Under the pieces are notes generated by a model. It had not been told where the DNA came from and searched no databases. It saw only the letters and a program-made list of their open reading frames with translations. A DNA stretch of 7,591 nucleotides, taken from NCBI GenBank assembly GCA_012274165.1, contig JAAPAA010000398.1:1-7591 (forward strand). Reading direction: 5' to 3'. This stretch comes from Thiobacillaceae bacterium. GTDB lineage: Bacteria; Pseudomonadota; Gammaproteobacteria; Burkholderiales; Thiobacillaceae. Position 1 is the stretch's first letter, and every line of letters begins with the position of its first letter. Below are positions 1 through 4,662 of this stretch, in pieces. A program made the translations under genes and the position numbers.

Positions 1-885
1 AGCGACTCCGCGCTGCTGATTCAGGGCGAGTCGGGTACCGGAAAGGAGCTGCTGGCGCGCGCCATTCACCGTGCCAGTCCGCGCCGGGCCAAGCCGTTTG
101 TCGCGATCAACTGCGGGGCGATCCCGGCCGAACTGCTCGAATCGGAACTGTTTGGCCACATGAAAGGGTCCTTTACCGGCGCGGGGCACGATCATCCCGG
201 CCTGTTCCTCAGCGCGCACGGCGGCACGGTGTTTCTGGACGAGATCGGCGACATGCCCGCGGCCTTGCAGGTCAAGCTCCTGCGCGTGCTGCAGGAGGGC
301 GAGGTGCGGCCGGTGGGCGCGACCGAAACGCGTGCGGTGGACGTGCGCATCCTGTCGGCCACCCATCGCAATCTGGAAGAAGCGATCGTCAGCGGCGAGT
401 TTCGCGAAGACCTGTACTACCGCTTGAACGTGGTCAACCTGACGCTGCCGCCGCTGCGCGAACGGCGCGAGGACATTCCGCTGCTGGCGCGGCATTTCCT
501 CACCGTGCTGACGGAGAAATATCGCCGCCGCATCCACGGCTTTGCCCCCGAGGCGCTGGAAATGCTGGTGGCGGCCGACTGGCCGGGCAATATCCGCCAG
601 CTGCATAACGTGCTGGAGCAATGCTGCGCGCTGTGCACCACCTCGACCATTCCGGCCAGCCTGGTGGCGCGCGCCCTGCGCGACAAACCGACCGAGATCC
701 AGCCGCTGGCGGAAGCGCGGGCGGCGTTCGAGCGCGATTACCTGATCACGCTGTTGAAACTGACGCGCGGCCAGGTCAGCGAAGTGGCGCGGCTGGCGGG
801 ACGCAACCGCACCGAGGTGTACCGGCTGCTGGAACGCCACGGCCTGACCCCCACCCTGTTCAAGGACCGCGACGAAACCGGCTGA
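1..885 (+). CDS. glrR: GlrR/QseF-like sigma-54-dependent response regulator, 5'-truncated by the window
   Basis: The 294 visible residues hold most of the AAA+ ATPase domain and the C-terminal DNA-binding domain of a bacterial enhancer-binding protein; the N-terminal receiver domain lies outside the window. Visible motifs: Walker A GESGTGKE (residues 9-16 of the visible part), the sigma-54 contact loop as GSFTGA (56-61, usually GAFTGA), Walker B TVFLDE (76-81), the sensor/arginine-finger stretch with FREDLYYRLNVV, and WPGNIRQL before the linker. The tail GQVSEVARLAGRNRTEVYR (about 257-275) is a Fis-type helix-turn-helix; AGRNRTE.Y.LL..H.L followed by FK is, from memory, characteristic of GlrR of the GlrK/GlrR envelope-responsive two-component system. 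Such proteins hydrolyse ATP to open sigma-54 promoters. The first gene downstream carries matching GlrR-type palindromes and a -24/-12 promoter, which supports the assignment. PrsR or another NtrC-family regulator is the main alternative. Confidence 0.9.
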   Translation, partial: SDSALLIQGESGTGKELLARAIHRASPRRAKPFVAINCGAIPAELLESELFGHMKGSFTGAGHDHPGLFLSAHGGTVFLDEIGDMPAALQVKLLRVLQEGEVRPVGATETRAVDVRILSATHRNLEEAIVSGEFREDLYYRLNVVNLTLPPLRERREDIPLLARHFLTVLTEKYRRRIHGFAPEALEMLVAADWPGNIRQLHNVLEQCCALCTTSTIPASLVARALRDKPTEIQPLAEARAAFERDYLITLLKLTRGQVSEVARLAGRNRTEVYRLLERHGLTPTLFKDRDETG

Positions 886-914
886 ATGCCGAGTGCAGTT
901 GCACAATGGCTCTT

Positions 915-932
915 TGTCGCCAGCAGCAGACA
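915..932. promoter_or_regulatory. Predicted GlrR activator site 1 of the EF-hand operon (TGTC-N10-GACA)
   Basis: TGTC (915-918) and GACA (929-932) are separated by exactly 10 bases, and the arms extend to TTTGTC/GACAAA (913-934). This is the motif reported for E. coli GlrR upstream of glmY (recalled, not looked up). It lies 30 nt after the glrR stop, with its centre about 184 bp before the predicted sigma-54 start. Confidence 0.65.
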
Positions 933-974
933 AAAAAGCCCATGTAAAAACAATGGCATGGAGCCCCCCGCCTG

Positions 975-1000
975 AATCTGTCTCTGATGGGCGACAGATT
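975..1000. promoter_or_regulatory. Predicted GlrR activator site 2 of the EF-hand operon (TGTC-N10-GACA)
   Basis: TGTC (979-982) and GACA (993-996) are separated by 10 bases. The arms extend to 8 bp (AATCTGTC 975-982 with GACAGATT 993-1000), and a further 5-bp complement CCCGC/GCGGG flanks them (967-971, 1002-1006). The centre lies 64 bp from site 1, about six helical turns, and about 120 bp before the predicted sigma-54 start. As RNA this could also form a 13-bp hairpin and act as a poor terminator for glrR, but only TTTG follows it. Confidence 0.68.
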
Positions 1001-1080
1001 AGCGGGTTTGTACGGTGCCAGCTTGACCCTCTCCTCGAACAATGACCGTATCTGATTGATCTGATTGCTAAAATTGGCTC

Positions 1081-1096
1081 TGGCACGGTCGTCGCT
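1081..1096 (+). promoter_or_regulatory. Predicted sigma-54 (-24/-12) promoter of the EF-hand operon
   Basis: TGGCACG, a 4-base spacer, then TCGCT. This matches 11 of the 12 fixed positions of the consensus TGGCACG-N4-TTGCW, with GG (1082-1083) and GC (1094-1095) exactly 10 bases apart. The predicted start is near 1107, giving a leader of about 47 nt. A weak sigma-70-like pair overlaps it: TTGGCT (1074-1079), 16 bases, TATACC (1096-1101). Overlapping sigma-54 and sigma-70 promoters are, as I recall, also known at E. coli glmY. Confidence 0.75.
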
Positions 1097-1153
1097 ATAC
1101 CTCCTGTCGAGTGCATCCGCATTCAATTTAATTGAAGACAGGAGATAGACGAG

Positions 1154-1450
1154 ATGAACACCTTTGACATACGTATCCGCAATGCGGCCATCGCCACCCT
1201 GCTATGCGCTTTTGCTGCGGCGCAGGCCTTGGCCGCTTCTGCAAATGCTGCAAAGCCCGATTTCAAGGCCTATGACCAGAACAGCGACGGCATGATTAGC
1301 CTGGAGGAATTTGTCGCTCACGGCGGTAAAGGGAAGGATTTTCTCGCAGCAGACGTCAACAAGGACAACCACCTCAGCAGCGATGAACTGATCGAAGCCA
1401 CCGCCAGCAAGACGTCGCAAACCCCGACGCCCCAAACCCAATATCGCTGA
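1154..1450 (+). CDS. Small periplasmic EF-hand protein
   Basis: The 98-residue protein starts with a Sec-type signal peptide: a basic start, hydrophobic AAIATLLCAFAAAQALA (residues 11-27), and cleavage probably after ALA-27 or ANA-32. Two EF-hand loops follow. DQNSDGMISLEE (41-52) has D/N/D at ligand positions 1, 3 and 5, G at 6 and E at 12. DVNKDNHLSSDE (67-78) has the same pattern with N at 6. They are 14 residues apart, as in a paired EF-hand unit, so Ca2+ binding is likely; the partner is unknown. The C-terminus is a short Thr/Gln/Pro-rich tail. The start is set by ACAGGAG (1138-1144) 9 nt before the ATG. The gene is first in a likely operon with the next small ORF and stands behind predicted GlrR sites and a sigma-54 promoter. 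Confidence 0.88.
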   Translation: MNTFDIRIRNAAIATLLCAFAAAQALAASANAAKPDFKAYDQNSDGMISLEEFVAHGGKGKDFLAADVNKDNHLSSDELIEATASKTSQTPTPQTQYR

Positions 1451-1496
1451 TCAACCGGAACCGGCCGGATGTGTCGATTGATGCCGGCCGTTGATC
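1449..1496 (+). other. Intercistronic stem-loop between the EF-hand gene and the next small ORF
   Basis: GATCAAC (1449-1455) pairs with GTTGATC (1490-1496), and GGCCGG (1463-1468) pairs with CCGGCC (1484-1489). This gives 13 bp with a 7-nt bulge on one side and a 15-nt loop. It begins inside the EF-hand stop codon and ends 5 nt before the next ribosome binding site. There is no T-tract, so it is not an ordinary terminator. A role in transcript stability or in lowering downstream expression is inference. Confidence 0.5.
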
Positions 1497-1513
1497 CACA
1501 CAGGAGCCAATCT

Positions 1514-1753
1514 ATGCGCAAAACCACGCAACATCTCAATGACGAGCACATGATGCTATACGAATGGAGCGGTGTCGGAACGGTTGGTCATGGCCCGGCA
1601 AAATCGAAACGAACGCATCCCTGGCACGCCTCTTACAGCGTGCTGGCTGTGATGACCAGTTTGCTGATCCTGAGCGGTTTCAATTCCCGGAGTCCAGCCG
1701 AGTCGGCGAGCGGGCAGGGTATAGGCGACATCAAAATGAAAGCGGGGCGCTGA
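1514..1753 (+). CDS. Hypothetical small single-TM protein, second gene of the EF-hand operon
   Basis: I do not recognise this 79-residue product. It has a hydrophilic N-terminal half with several His residues (residues 1-36), one hydrophobic segment SVLAVMTSLLILSGF (about 41-55) that could span the inner membrane or act as a late signal anchor, and a short polar tail. The ATG is preceded by AGGAG (1502-1506) at 7 nt, much better placed than the upstream in-frame ATG at 1469. It lies 63 nt after the EF-hand stop on the same strand with no terminator between, so it is probably co-transcribed. The spaced Shine-Dalgarno and hydrophobic segment are the evidence; no family match is claimed. Confidence 0.55.
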   Translation: MRKTTQHLNDEHMMLYEWSGVGTVGHGPAKSKRTHPWHASYSVLAVMTSLLILSGFNSRSPAESASGQGIGDIKMKAGR

Positions 1754-1948
1754 ATGAACAAGCCTCGTCGAATCCGGCATCTGCAAAGTCGCCGCAAGCA
1801 GTTGGTTGCGCAAAGCTTGATGCACCCGTTGCACTGGCAGCCAGGCAGCCCGACAGGAACACGCCCAATCGATGAACGCGCGGCCAGGCGATACCGCATG
1901 CAGCGGCGCATCAAACATCCGGGAGCACGCCGCTACTGGCCGATTTGA
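1754..1948 (+). CDS. Doubtful small basic ORF at the end of the EF-hand operon
   Basis: This 64-codon ORF starts with an ATG directly after the previous stop codon (TGA at 1751-1753), which suggests translational coupling; the only ribosome-binding-like stretch is AGCGGGGCG (1741-1749). The product is very rich in Arg, with His and Gln, and has no signal peptide, membrane segment or motif I recognise. It ends 31 nt before the bidirectional terminator, so it would lie in the same transcript. Against it: other frames in this stretch are also open and the composition is unusual. It may be untranslated 3' sequence. Confidence 0.3.
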   Translation: MNKPRRIRHLQSRRKQLVAQSLMHPLHWQPGSPTGTRPIDERAARRYRMQRRIKHPGARRYWPI

Positions 1949-1979
1949 GCCCGGCGTCAAAACCGGTACGCGTAACCAA

Positions 1980-2007
1980 AAAAGCGAGCCTCAATGGGCT
2001 CGCTTTT
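1980..2007. terminator. Bidirectional intrinsic terminator between the EF-hand operon and nnrD
   Basis: AAAAGCGAGCC (1980-1990) pairs perfectly with GGCTCGCTTTT (1997-2007) around a 6-nt loop. An A-run (1978-1983) on one side and TTTT (2004-2007) on the other let it work in both directions. It sits between the convergent EF-hand operon and nnrD, whose stop is at 2079. Confidence 0.85.
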
Positions 2008-2078
2008 CGCACGGCGCTTTAAGCCTGACGGCGCTGCCCGTACTGACCCGAGTCAGACGTCCAGGCCTCAGGCATCAC

Positions 2079-2885
2079 TCAGACCGCGTTCAGCCTGCGC
2101 CGCACCCACCCAATCAGCTCCGAAGCCGTCAGCCCTTCCGGGCCAAGCTGTTCGGCGACCGCAGCGTCCGCCGCCTGGCCGTGCAGCCACACCGCGCAGC
2201 GCAAGGCTTCCCAGGGTTGCAGCCGGGTCAGGAACGCGGCCAGCATGCCCGTCAGCACATCGCCCATGCCCGGCGCACTCAAGGCCGGATTGCCGGTTTC
2301 GTTGAGTAAGGTGGTGCCATCCGGGCGCGCCAAAACCGAACCGGCGCCTTTCAGCACCACCCATGCATTGAATGTCGCCGCAAGTTCGCGCGCAGCCTGT
2401 TCACGATTGGATTGAATGTCGTCAACGCGGGTGTTGAGCAAGCGGGCGGCTTCGCCCGGGTGCGGTGTCAGCAGCGTCGGCGCCGTTCGCAAGGCACAGG
2501 TCCGTGCCAGATCCTCGCGTTGCGCCAGGCAATTAAGGCCGTCGGCATCCACCACCAGCGTCGCCGGGGAGCGCAGGGCGGCCTCCAGCAGTTCACACGC
2601 CGCACGTGTCTGGCCCAGCCCCGGCCCGACCGCAAGCACCGTCAGGCCGGGATCAATAACCAGTTTGTCGGGCGGCGCGAACATCAGTTCTGGGGCACTG
2701 AAATCGACCCGAACGGATTCATCCAGCACCCCCAGCGTCACCAGCCCCGCGCCGCATTCCAGCGCCGCCCGCCCTGCCAGCAGCGCTGCGCCCACCATGC
2801 CTGGCGCCCCGCCAATCACACCGACGCGGCCGAACAGGGCCTTGTGGCTGTCGTGCGGACGGGGCGGGAGCAAGGGGGATTCCAT
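2079..2885 (-). CDS. nnrD: ADP/ATP-dependent (S)-NAD(P)H-hydrate dehydratase
   Basis: This 268-residue enzyme of the YjeF C-terminal (ribokinase-like) family uses ADP or ATP to dehydrate damaged (S)-NAD(P)HX back to NAD(P)H in the cytosol. Visible motifs: HKALFGRVGVIGG near the start (14-26; the family usually has HKG), VGPGLGQ (86-92), VVDADGLN (111-118), TPHPGEAARLL (140-150), VLKGAGS (177-183), and the signature GNPALSAPGMGDVLTG (198-213) with the predicted catalytic Asp209. Length fits a stand-alone dehydratase; the NnrE epimerase domain often fused to it is absent, and no nnrE is in the window. The ATG is preceded by GAGAGA at 5 nt. It is separated from the upstream bactofilin by a strong terminator, so it probably has its own promoter. 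Confidence 0.93.
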   Translation of the reverse strand: MESPLLPPRPHDSHKALFGRVGVIGGAPGMVGAALLAGRAALECGAGLVTLGVLDESVRVDFSAPELMFAPPDKLVIDPGLTVLAVGPGLGQTRAACELLEAALRSPATLVVDADGLNCLAQREDLARTCALRTAPTLLTPHPGEAARLLNTRVDDIQSNREQAARELAATFNAWVVLKGAGSVLARPDGTTLLNETGNPALSAPGMGDVLTGMLAAFLTRLQPWEALRCAVWLHGQAADAAVAEQLGPEGLTASELIGWVRRRLNAV

Positions 2886-2900
2886 GGGCGTCTCTCGTGA

Positions 2901-2919
2901 CTACTTGCATGCATAGTAG
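2901..2919. promoter_or_regulatory. Palindromic element just upstream of nnrD
   Basis: CTACT (2901-2905) and AGTAG (2915-2919) form inverted arms around the palindrome TGCATGCA (2906-2913). On the minus strand it contains TACTAT, a possible -10, but the nearest -35-like TTGGCA lies 20 bases away, too far for a standard promoter. It is 15-34 nt before the nnrD start and could be an operator or a transcription-start region. Confidence 0.3.
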
Positions 2920-2942
2920 CCGAGGGGGATTCCTGTCCTGCC

Positions 2943-2981
2943 AAAAAAAAGGGTTTGCGCGTGTTACACGCAAGCAAACCC
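2943..2981 (-). terminator. Intrinsic terminator of the bactofilin transcript
   Basis: GGGTTTGC (2951-2958) pairs with GCAAACCC (2974-2981), continued by GCGTG (2959-2963) with CACGC (2967-2971) after a 2-nt bulge, with a 3-nt loop. On the minus strand the stem is followed by eight T residues (complement of A2943-2950). It lies 90 nt after the bactofilin stop. Confidence 0.9.
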
Positions 2982-3021
2982 CATTCGCACATCCGGCTTG
3001 GTGCGATCTCAACCCGACGTG

Positions 3022-3047
3022 ACGCTGTCGCTCCTCAACGACAGCGT
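3022..3047. promoter_or_regulatory. Orphan TGTC-N10-GACA palindrome between bactofilin and nnrD
   Basis: TGTC (3026-3029) and GACA (3040-3043) are 10 bases apart inside a 9-bp inverted repeat (3022-3030 with 3039-3047). It matches the predicted GlrR motif exactly, but I find no GG-N10-GC promoter between it and nnrD. It could be a GlrR site acting at a distance or simply a stem-loop in the bactofilin 3' untranslated region. Confidence 0.35.
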
Positions 3048-3071
3048 GCCTGCGTCAAGGCTTCGATCCGA

Positions 3072-3713
3072 CTAACGTCGCCCCGCCAGATTGCGTGCCA
3101 GCGTGGAGCCGAAATGAATCTGCTCCAGTTCCGGCTCCTGCGTGGACTCGACCGCCACGTCAGGTGTCGGGGTGTGCGCAGCGGCTTCCGGCAGCTTGGC
3201 CAGGCTGGGTCCGGTAGCAAGCCGTTGCACATCCCCGGAAAGCGTACCGCCTTCCTCGATCATCATCGCGCCATAGCGGATCACCCCGGTGACCTTGCCC
3301 GTGGCATAAATCACCAACCGCTTGCGGGCAGTCAGTTCACCCTCGAAAATTCCGCGTACTTCAGCCACGTCGATCTCGGCCTTGCCCGCAAACACGCCGC
3401 CCTCGGCGATGCGGATATCGCGGCTGTTCATCGACGCTTCCACGCGCCCTTCCACCACCAGAATTTCGCAATCGGTAATTTCGGAGCCCTTCAGCTTGAT
3501 GTTCGGCCCGACGATAAGTTTGCTGCCTTCTTCGTTGCGTGCGTACTGGGTGGTCTCCTCAGGCGCTTCTTCGTTGACGACTTCAACCGTCTTGGGAGCT
3601 TCAATCGGCTTGGGCGTTTCGGCCGGTTTGGCCGGGTAACCAGAAAGGCCTGTTTTGGTCGAGTCAGTTTTTGAATGGCTGGAATTACCAGGTTGCATGA
3701 AGGATTTGAGCAT
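3072..3713 (-). CDS. Bactofilin (polymer-forming cytoskeletal protein)
   Basis: The 213-residue protein has a flexible Pro/Glu/Lys-rich N-terminal region (about 1-60), a central bactofilin (DUF583) right-handed beta-helix domain (about 62-165), recognisable by repeating turns such as LIVGPNIKLKGSEI, ILVVEGRVEA, IRIAEGGVFAGKAEI, LVIYATGKVTGVI and MIEEGGTLSGDV, and a Pro/Glu-rich tail. Bactofilins polymerise without nucleotide and scaffold peptidoglycan or envelope proteins at the inner membrane. I chose the ATG at 3713 because GAGAGA lies 8 nt upstream and because the longer reading from TTG at 3791 would begin before the predicted transcription start near 3783. The family is certain; its role in cell shape here is inference. 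Predicted GlrR sites and a sigma-54 promoter lie upstream. Confidence 0.92.
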   Translation of the reverse strand: MLKSFMQPGNSSHSKTDSTKTGLSGYPAKPAETPKPIEAPKTVEVVNEEAPEETTQYARNEEGSKLIVGPNIKLKGSEITDCEILVVEGRVEASMNSRDIRIAEGGVFAGKAEIDVAEVRGIFEGELTARKRLVIYATGKVTGVIRYGAMMIEEGGTLSGDVQRLATGPSLAKLPEAAAHTPTPDVAVESTQEPELEQIHFGSTLARNLAGRR

Positions 3714-3793
3714 GGGTGGGGTCTCTCTCGAATGCGTGGGTTGTAAAACGCTCTGGTGTGGTTGCGACCAGAAGTGGGCGTAGTCACCCAATT

Positions 3794-3809
3794 AGCAATA
3801 CGCGAGCCA
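3794..3809 (-). promoter_or_regulatory. Predicted sigma-54 (-24/-12) promoter of bactofilin
   Basis: On the minus strand it reads TGGCTCG, 4-base spacer, TTGCT, matching 11 of the 12 fixed positions of TGGCACG-N4-TTGCW, with GG (3808-3807) and GC (3796-3795) exactly 10 bases apart. The predicted start is near 3783, giving a 5' leader of about 70 nt before the bactofilin ATG. Confidence 0.75.
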
Positions 3810-3821
3810 GCACTGAAAATA

Positions 3822-3833
3822 TGTTTATAAACA
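3822..3833. repeat. AT-rich perfect palindrome between the activator sites and the bactofilin promoter
   Basis: TGTTTATAAACA is perfectly self-complementary. CACTG (3811-3815) and CAGTG (3832-3836) form a second, overlapping inverted pair. Its place between the activator sites and the -24 element is where DNA bending proteins often act, but no clean IHF consensus was found. Confidence 0.35.
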
Positions 3834-3883
3834 GTGGCTTAATTGATTCTCTTGGGCGTGATCCAGGACAAAACCCGGCAAAA

Positions 3884-3901
3884 CGTCGCTTGATGGCGAC
3901 A
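3884..3901. promoter_or_regulatory. Predicted GlrR site, proximal to bactofilin (7 of 8 match)
   Basis: CGTC (3884-3887), 10 bases, GACA (3898-3901): one mismatch from TGTC-N10-GACA. The right-hand 11 bases GATGGCGACAG (3892-3902) are identical to those of the distal site (3970-3980). The centre lies about 110 bp before the predicted bactofilin start. Confidence 0.55.
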
Positions 3902-3959
3902 GCCCATACGGCTGGTTTGAAGAATGATTCGATAAAACAAAAGCTTAGGTGTGGATTCG

Positions 3960-3981
3960 CCTGTCGCCAGATGGCGACAGG
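3960..3981. promoter_or_regulatory. Predicted GlrR site, distal to bactofilin (TGTC-N10-GACA)
   Basis: TGTC (3962-3965) and GACA (3976-3979) are 10 bases apart inside a perfect 9-bp inverted repeat (3960-3968 with 3973-3981, 4-nt loop). The centre lies 78 bp from the proximal site and about 188 bp before the predicted bactofilin start. As RNA it would also form a hairpin 55 nt after the macro-domain stop, so a second role in ending that transcript is possible. Confidence 0.65.
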
Positions 3982-4036
3982 CACAGCGGTTTCAGTGACT
4001 GCACTGCGATTCGCGACTTCGGGATGGATGCGTCGA

Positions 4037-4555
4037 TCAGTCTGCCGCTTGAGCCAGCAGCGCCTGGTAGACCGCGAGGTCGGCCGCTGAATGGCAGCAG
4101 AAGATCACTTCGTGGATGGCCGGAAACGCCCGCACAGCGGGGCGTACCGTTGTCACCGCAATCCGGGCCGCAAGTGCGACTGGATAGCCATAGACGCCGG
4201 TGCTGATGCCAGAAAATGCCAGGCTGTGGGCGCCGTGCTGCGAAGCGACCTCGATCGCGCGCCGGTAACACGAAGCCAGCAATGCCGGTTCGCCCCGTTC
4301 GCCGCCGTGCCAGACCGGGCCCACGGTGTGGATCACGAACCGGGCCGGCAACCGGTAGCCCTGCGTGAGCTTGGCGTCGCCGGTCTGGCAGCCGCCCAGC
4401 CGGCGGCATTCGTCGAGCAATTGCGGTCCGGCCGCGCGATGGATCGCCCCGTCAACCCCGCCGCCGCCGAGCAACGACGAGTTGGCGGCATTGACGATGG
4501 CGTCGACCGCGAGCGTCGTGATGTCGGCCTGAATGGCGTGCAGTGTGGCGGGCAT
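4037..4555 (-). CDS. YmdB-like macro-domain protein, probable O-acetyl-ADP-ribose deacetylase
   Basis: The 172-residue protein is one macro domain. Members of the YmdB group hydrolyse O-acetyl-ADP-ribose or remove ADP-ribose from proteins in the cytosol; E. coli YmdB also modulates RNase III. Visible motifs: the start MPATLHAIQADITTLAVDAI, VNAANSSLLGGGGVDGAIH (21-39) with predicted catalytic Asn25 and Asp35 at the same numbers as in E. coli YmdB, VIHTVGPVWHGGE (74-86), and the ribose/phosphate loop SGISTGVYGYP (115-125), where the family usually has PAISTG. The in-frame TTG at 4573 would add six residues; I prefer the ATG at 4555 because GGGAGA lies about 10 nt before it and the numbering then matches YmdB. 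It lies 107 nt after sodC and may share its transcript. Confidence 0.92.
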   Translation of the reverse strand: MPATLHAIQADITTLAVDAIVNAANSSLLGGGGVDGAIHRAAGPQLLDECRRLGGCQTGDAKLTQGYRLPARFVIHTVGPVWHGGERGEPALLASCYRRAIEVASQHGAHSLAFSGISTGVYGYPVALAARIAVTTVRPAVRAFPAIHEVIFCCHSAADLAVYQALLAQAAD

Positions 4556-4622
4556 GCTTGAAGGATCTCCCAATCACGTTGGGTATGCAGGATTCGCAGC
4601 AGTCTGCTGATCAAACCCAGGC

Positions 4623-4654
4623 GAGCAAATGGAGTTTTTTTACCCCATTTGCTC
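4623..4654. other. 10-bp stem-loop between sodC and the macro-domain gene
   Basis: GAGCAAATGG (4623-4632) pairs perfectly with CCATTTGCTC (4645-4654) around a 12-nt loop holding seven T on the plus strand (seven A in the minus-strand RNA). It starts 9 nt after the sodC stop. No U-tract follows on either strand, so it is more likely a 3'-end stabiliser or partial terminator than a strong terminator. Confidence 0.45.
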
Positions 4655-4662
4655 CAGGCGCA

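Noticed and set aside
967..1010. Hairpin after glrR read as its intrinsic terminator.
   Set aside because: It has only TTTG after the stem, and its core is an exact TGTC-N10-GACA site that pairs with a second one; a DNA-binding role explains it better.
1101..1144. Possible Shine-Dalgarno-blocking hairpin: CTCCTGTC (1101-1108) complementary to GACAGGAG (1137-1144), with an inner TTCAAT/ATTGAA stem (1122-1136).
   Set aside because: The predicted sigma-54 and overlapping sigma-70 starts lie near 1107, so most of the left arm would not be transcribed. It would matter only if the upstream extended -10 (1067-1074) is used.
2412..2916. Long plus-strand ORFs opposite nnrD.
   Set aside because: They are antisense to a gene with full family motifs; high GC keeps the opposite frames open, and the translations are Ala/Arg/Ser-rich with no domain.
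2931..2946. TGGCAGG-like sequence before nnrD as a sigma-54 promoter to match the orphan palindrome.
   Set aside because: The -12 part reads GAATC instead of TTGCW and lacks the essential GC.
2955..3674. 239-codon plus-strand ORF opposite bactofilin.
   Set aside because: It overlaps a certain bactofilin and its terminator and shows no recognisable domain.
3714..3791. N-terminally extended bactofilin of 239 residues from TTG 3791.
   Set aside because: It uses a rare start, begins before the predicted transcription start, and the ATG at 3713 has a usable ribosome binding site.
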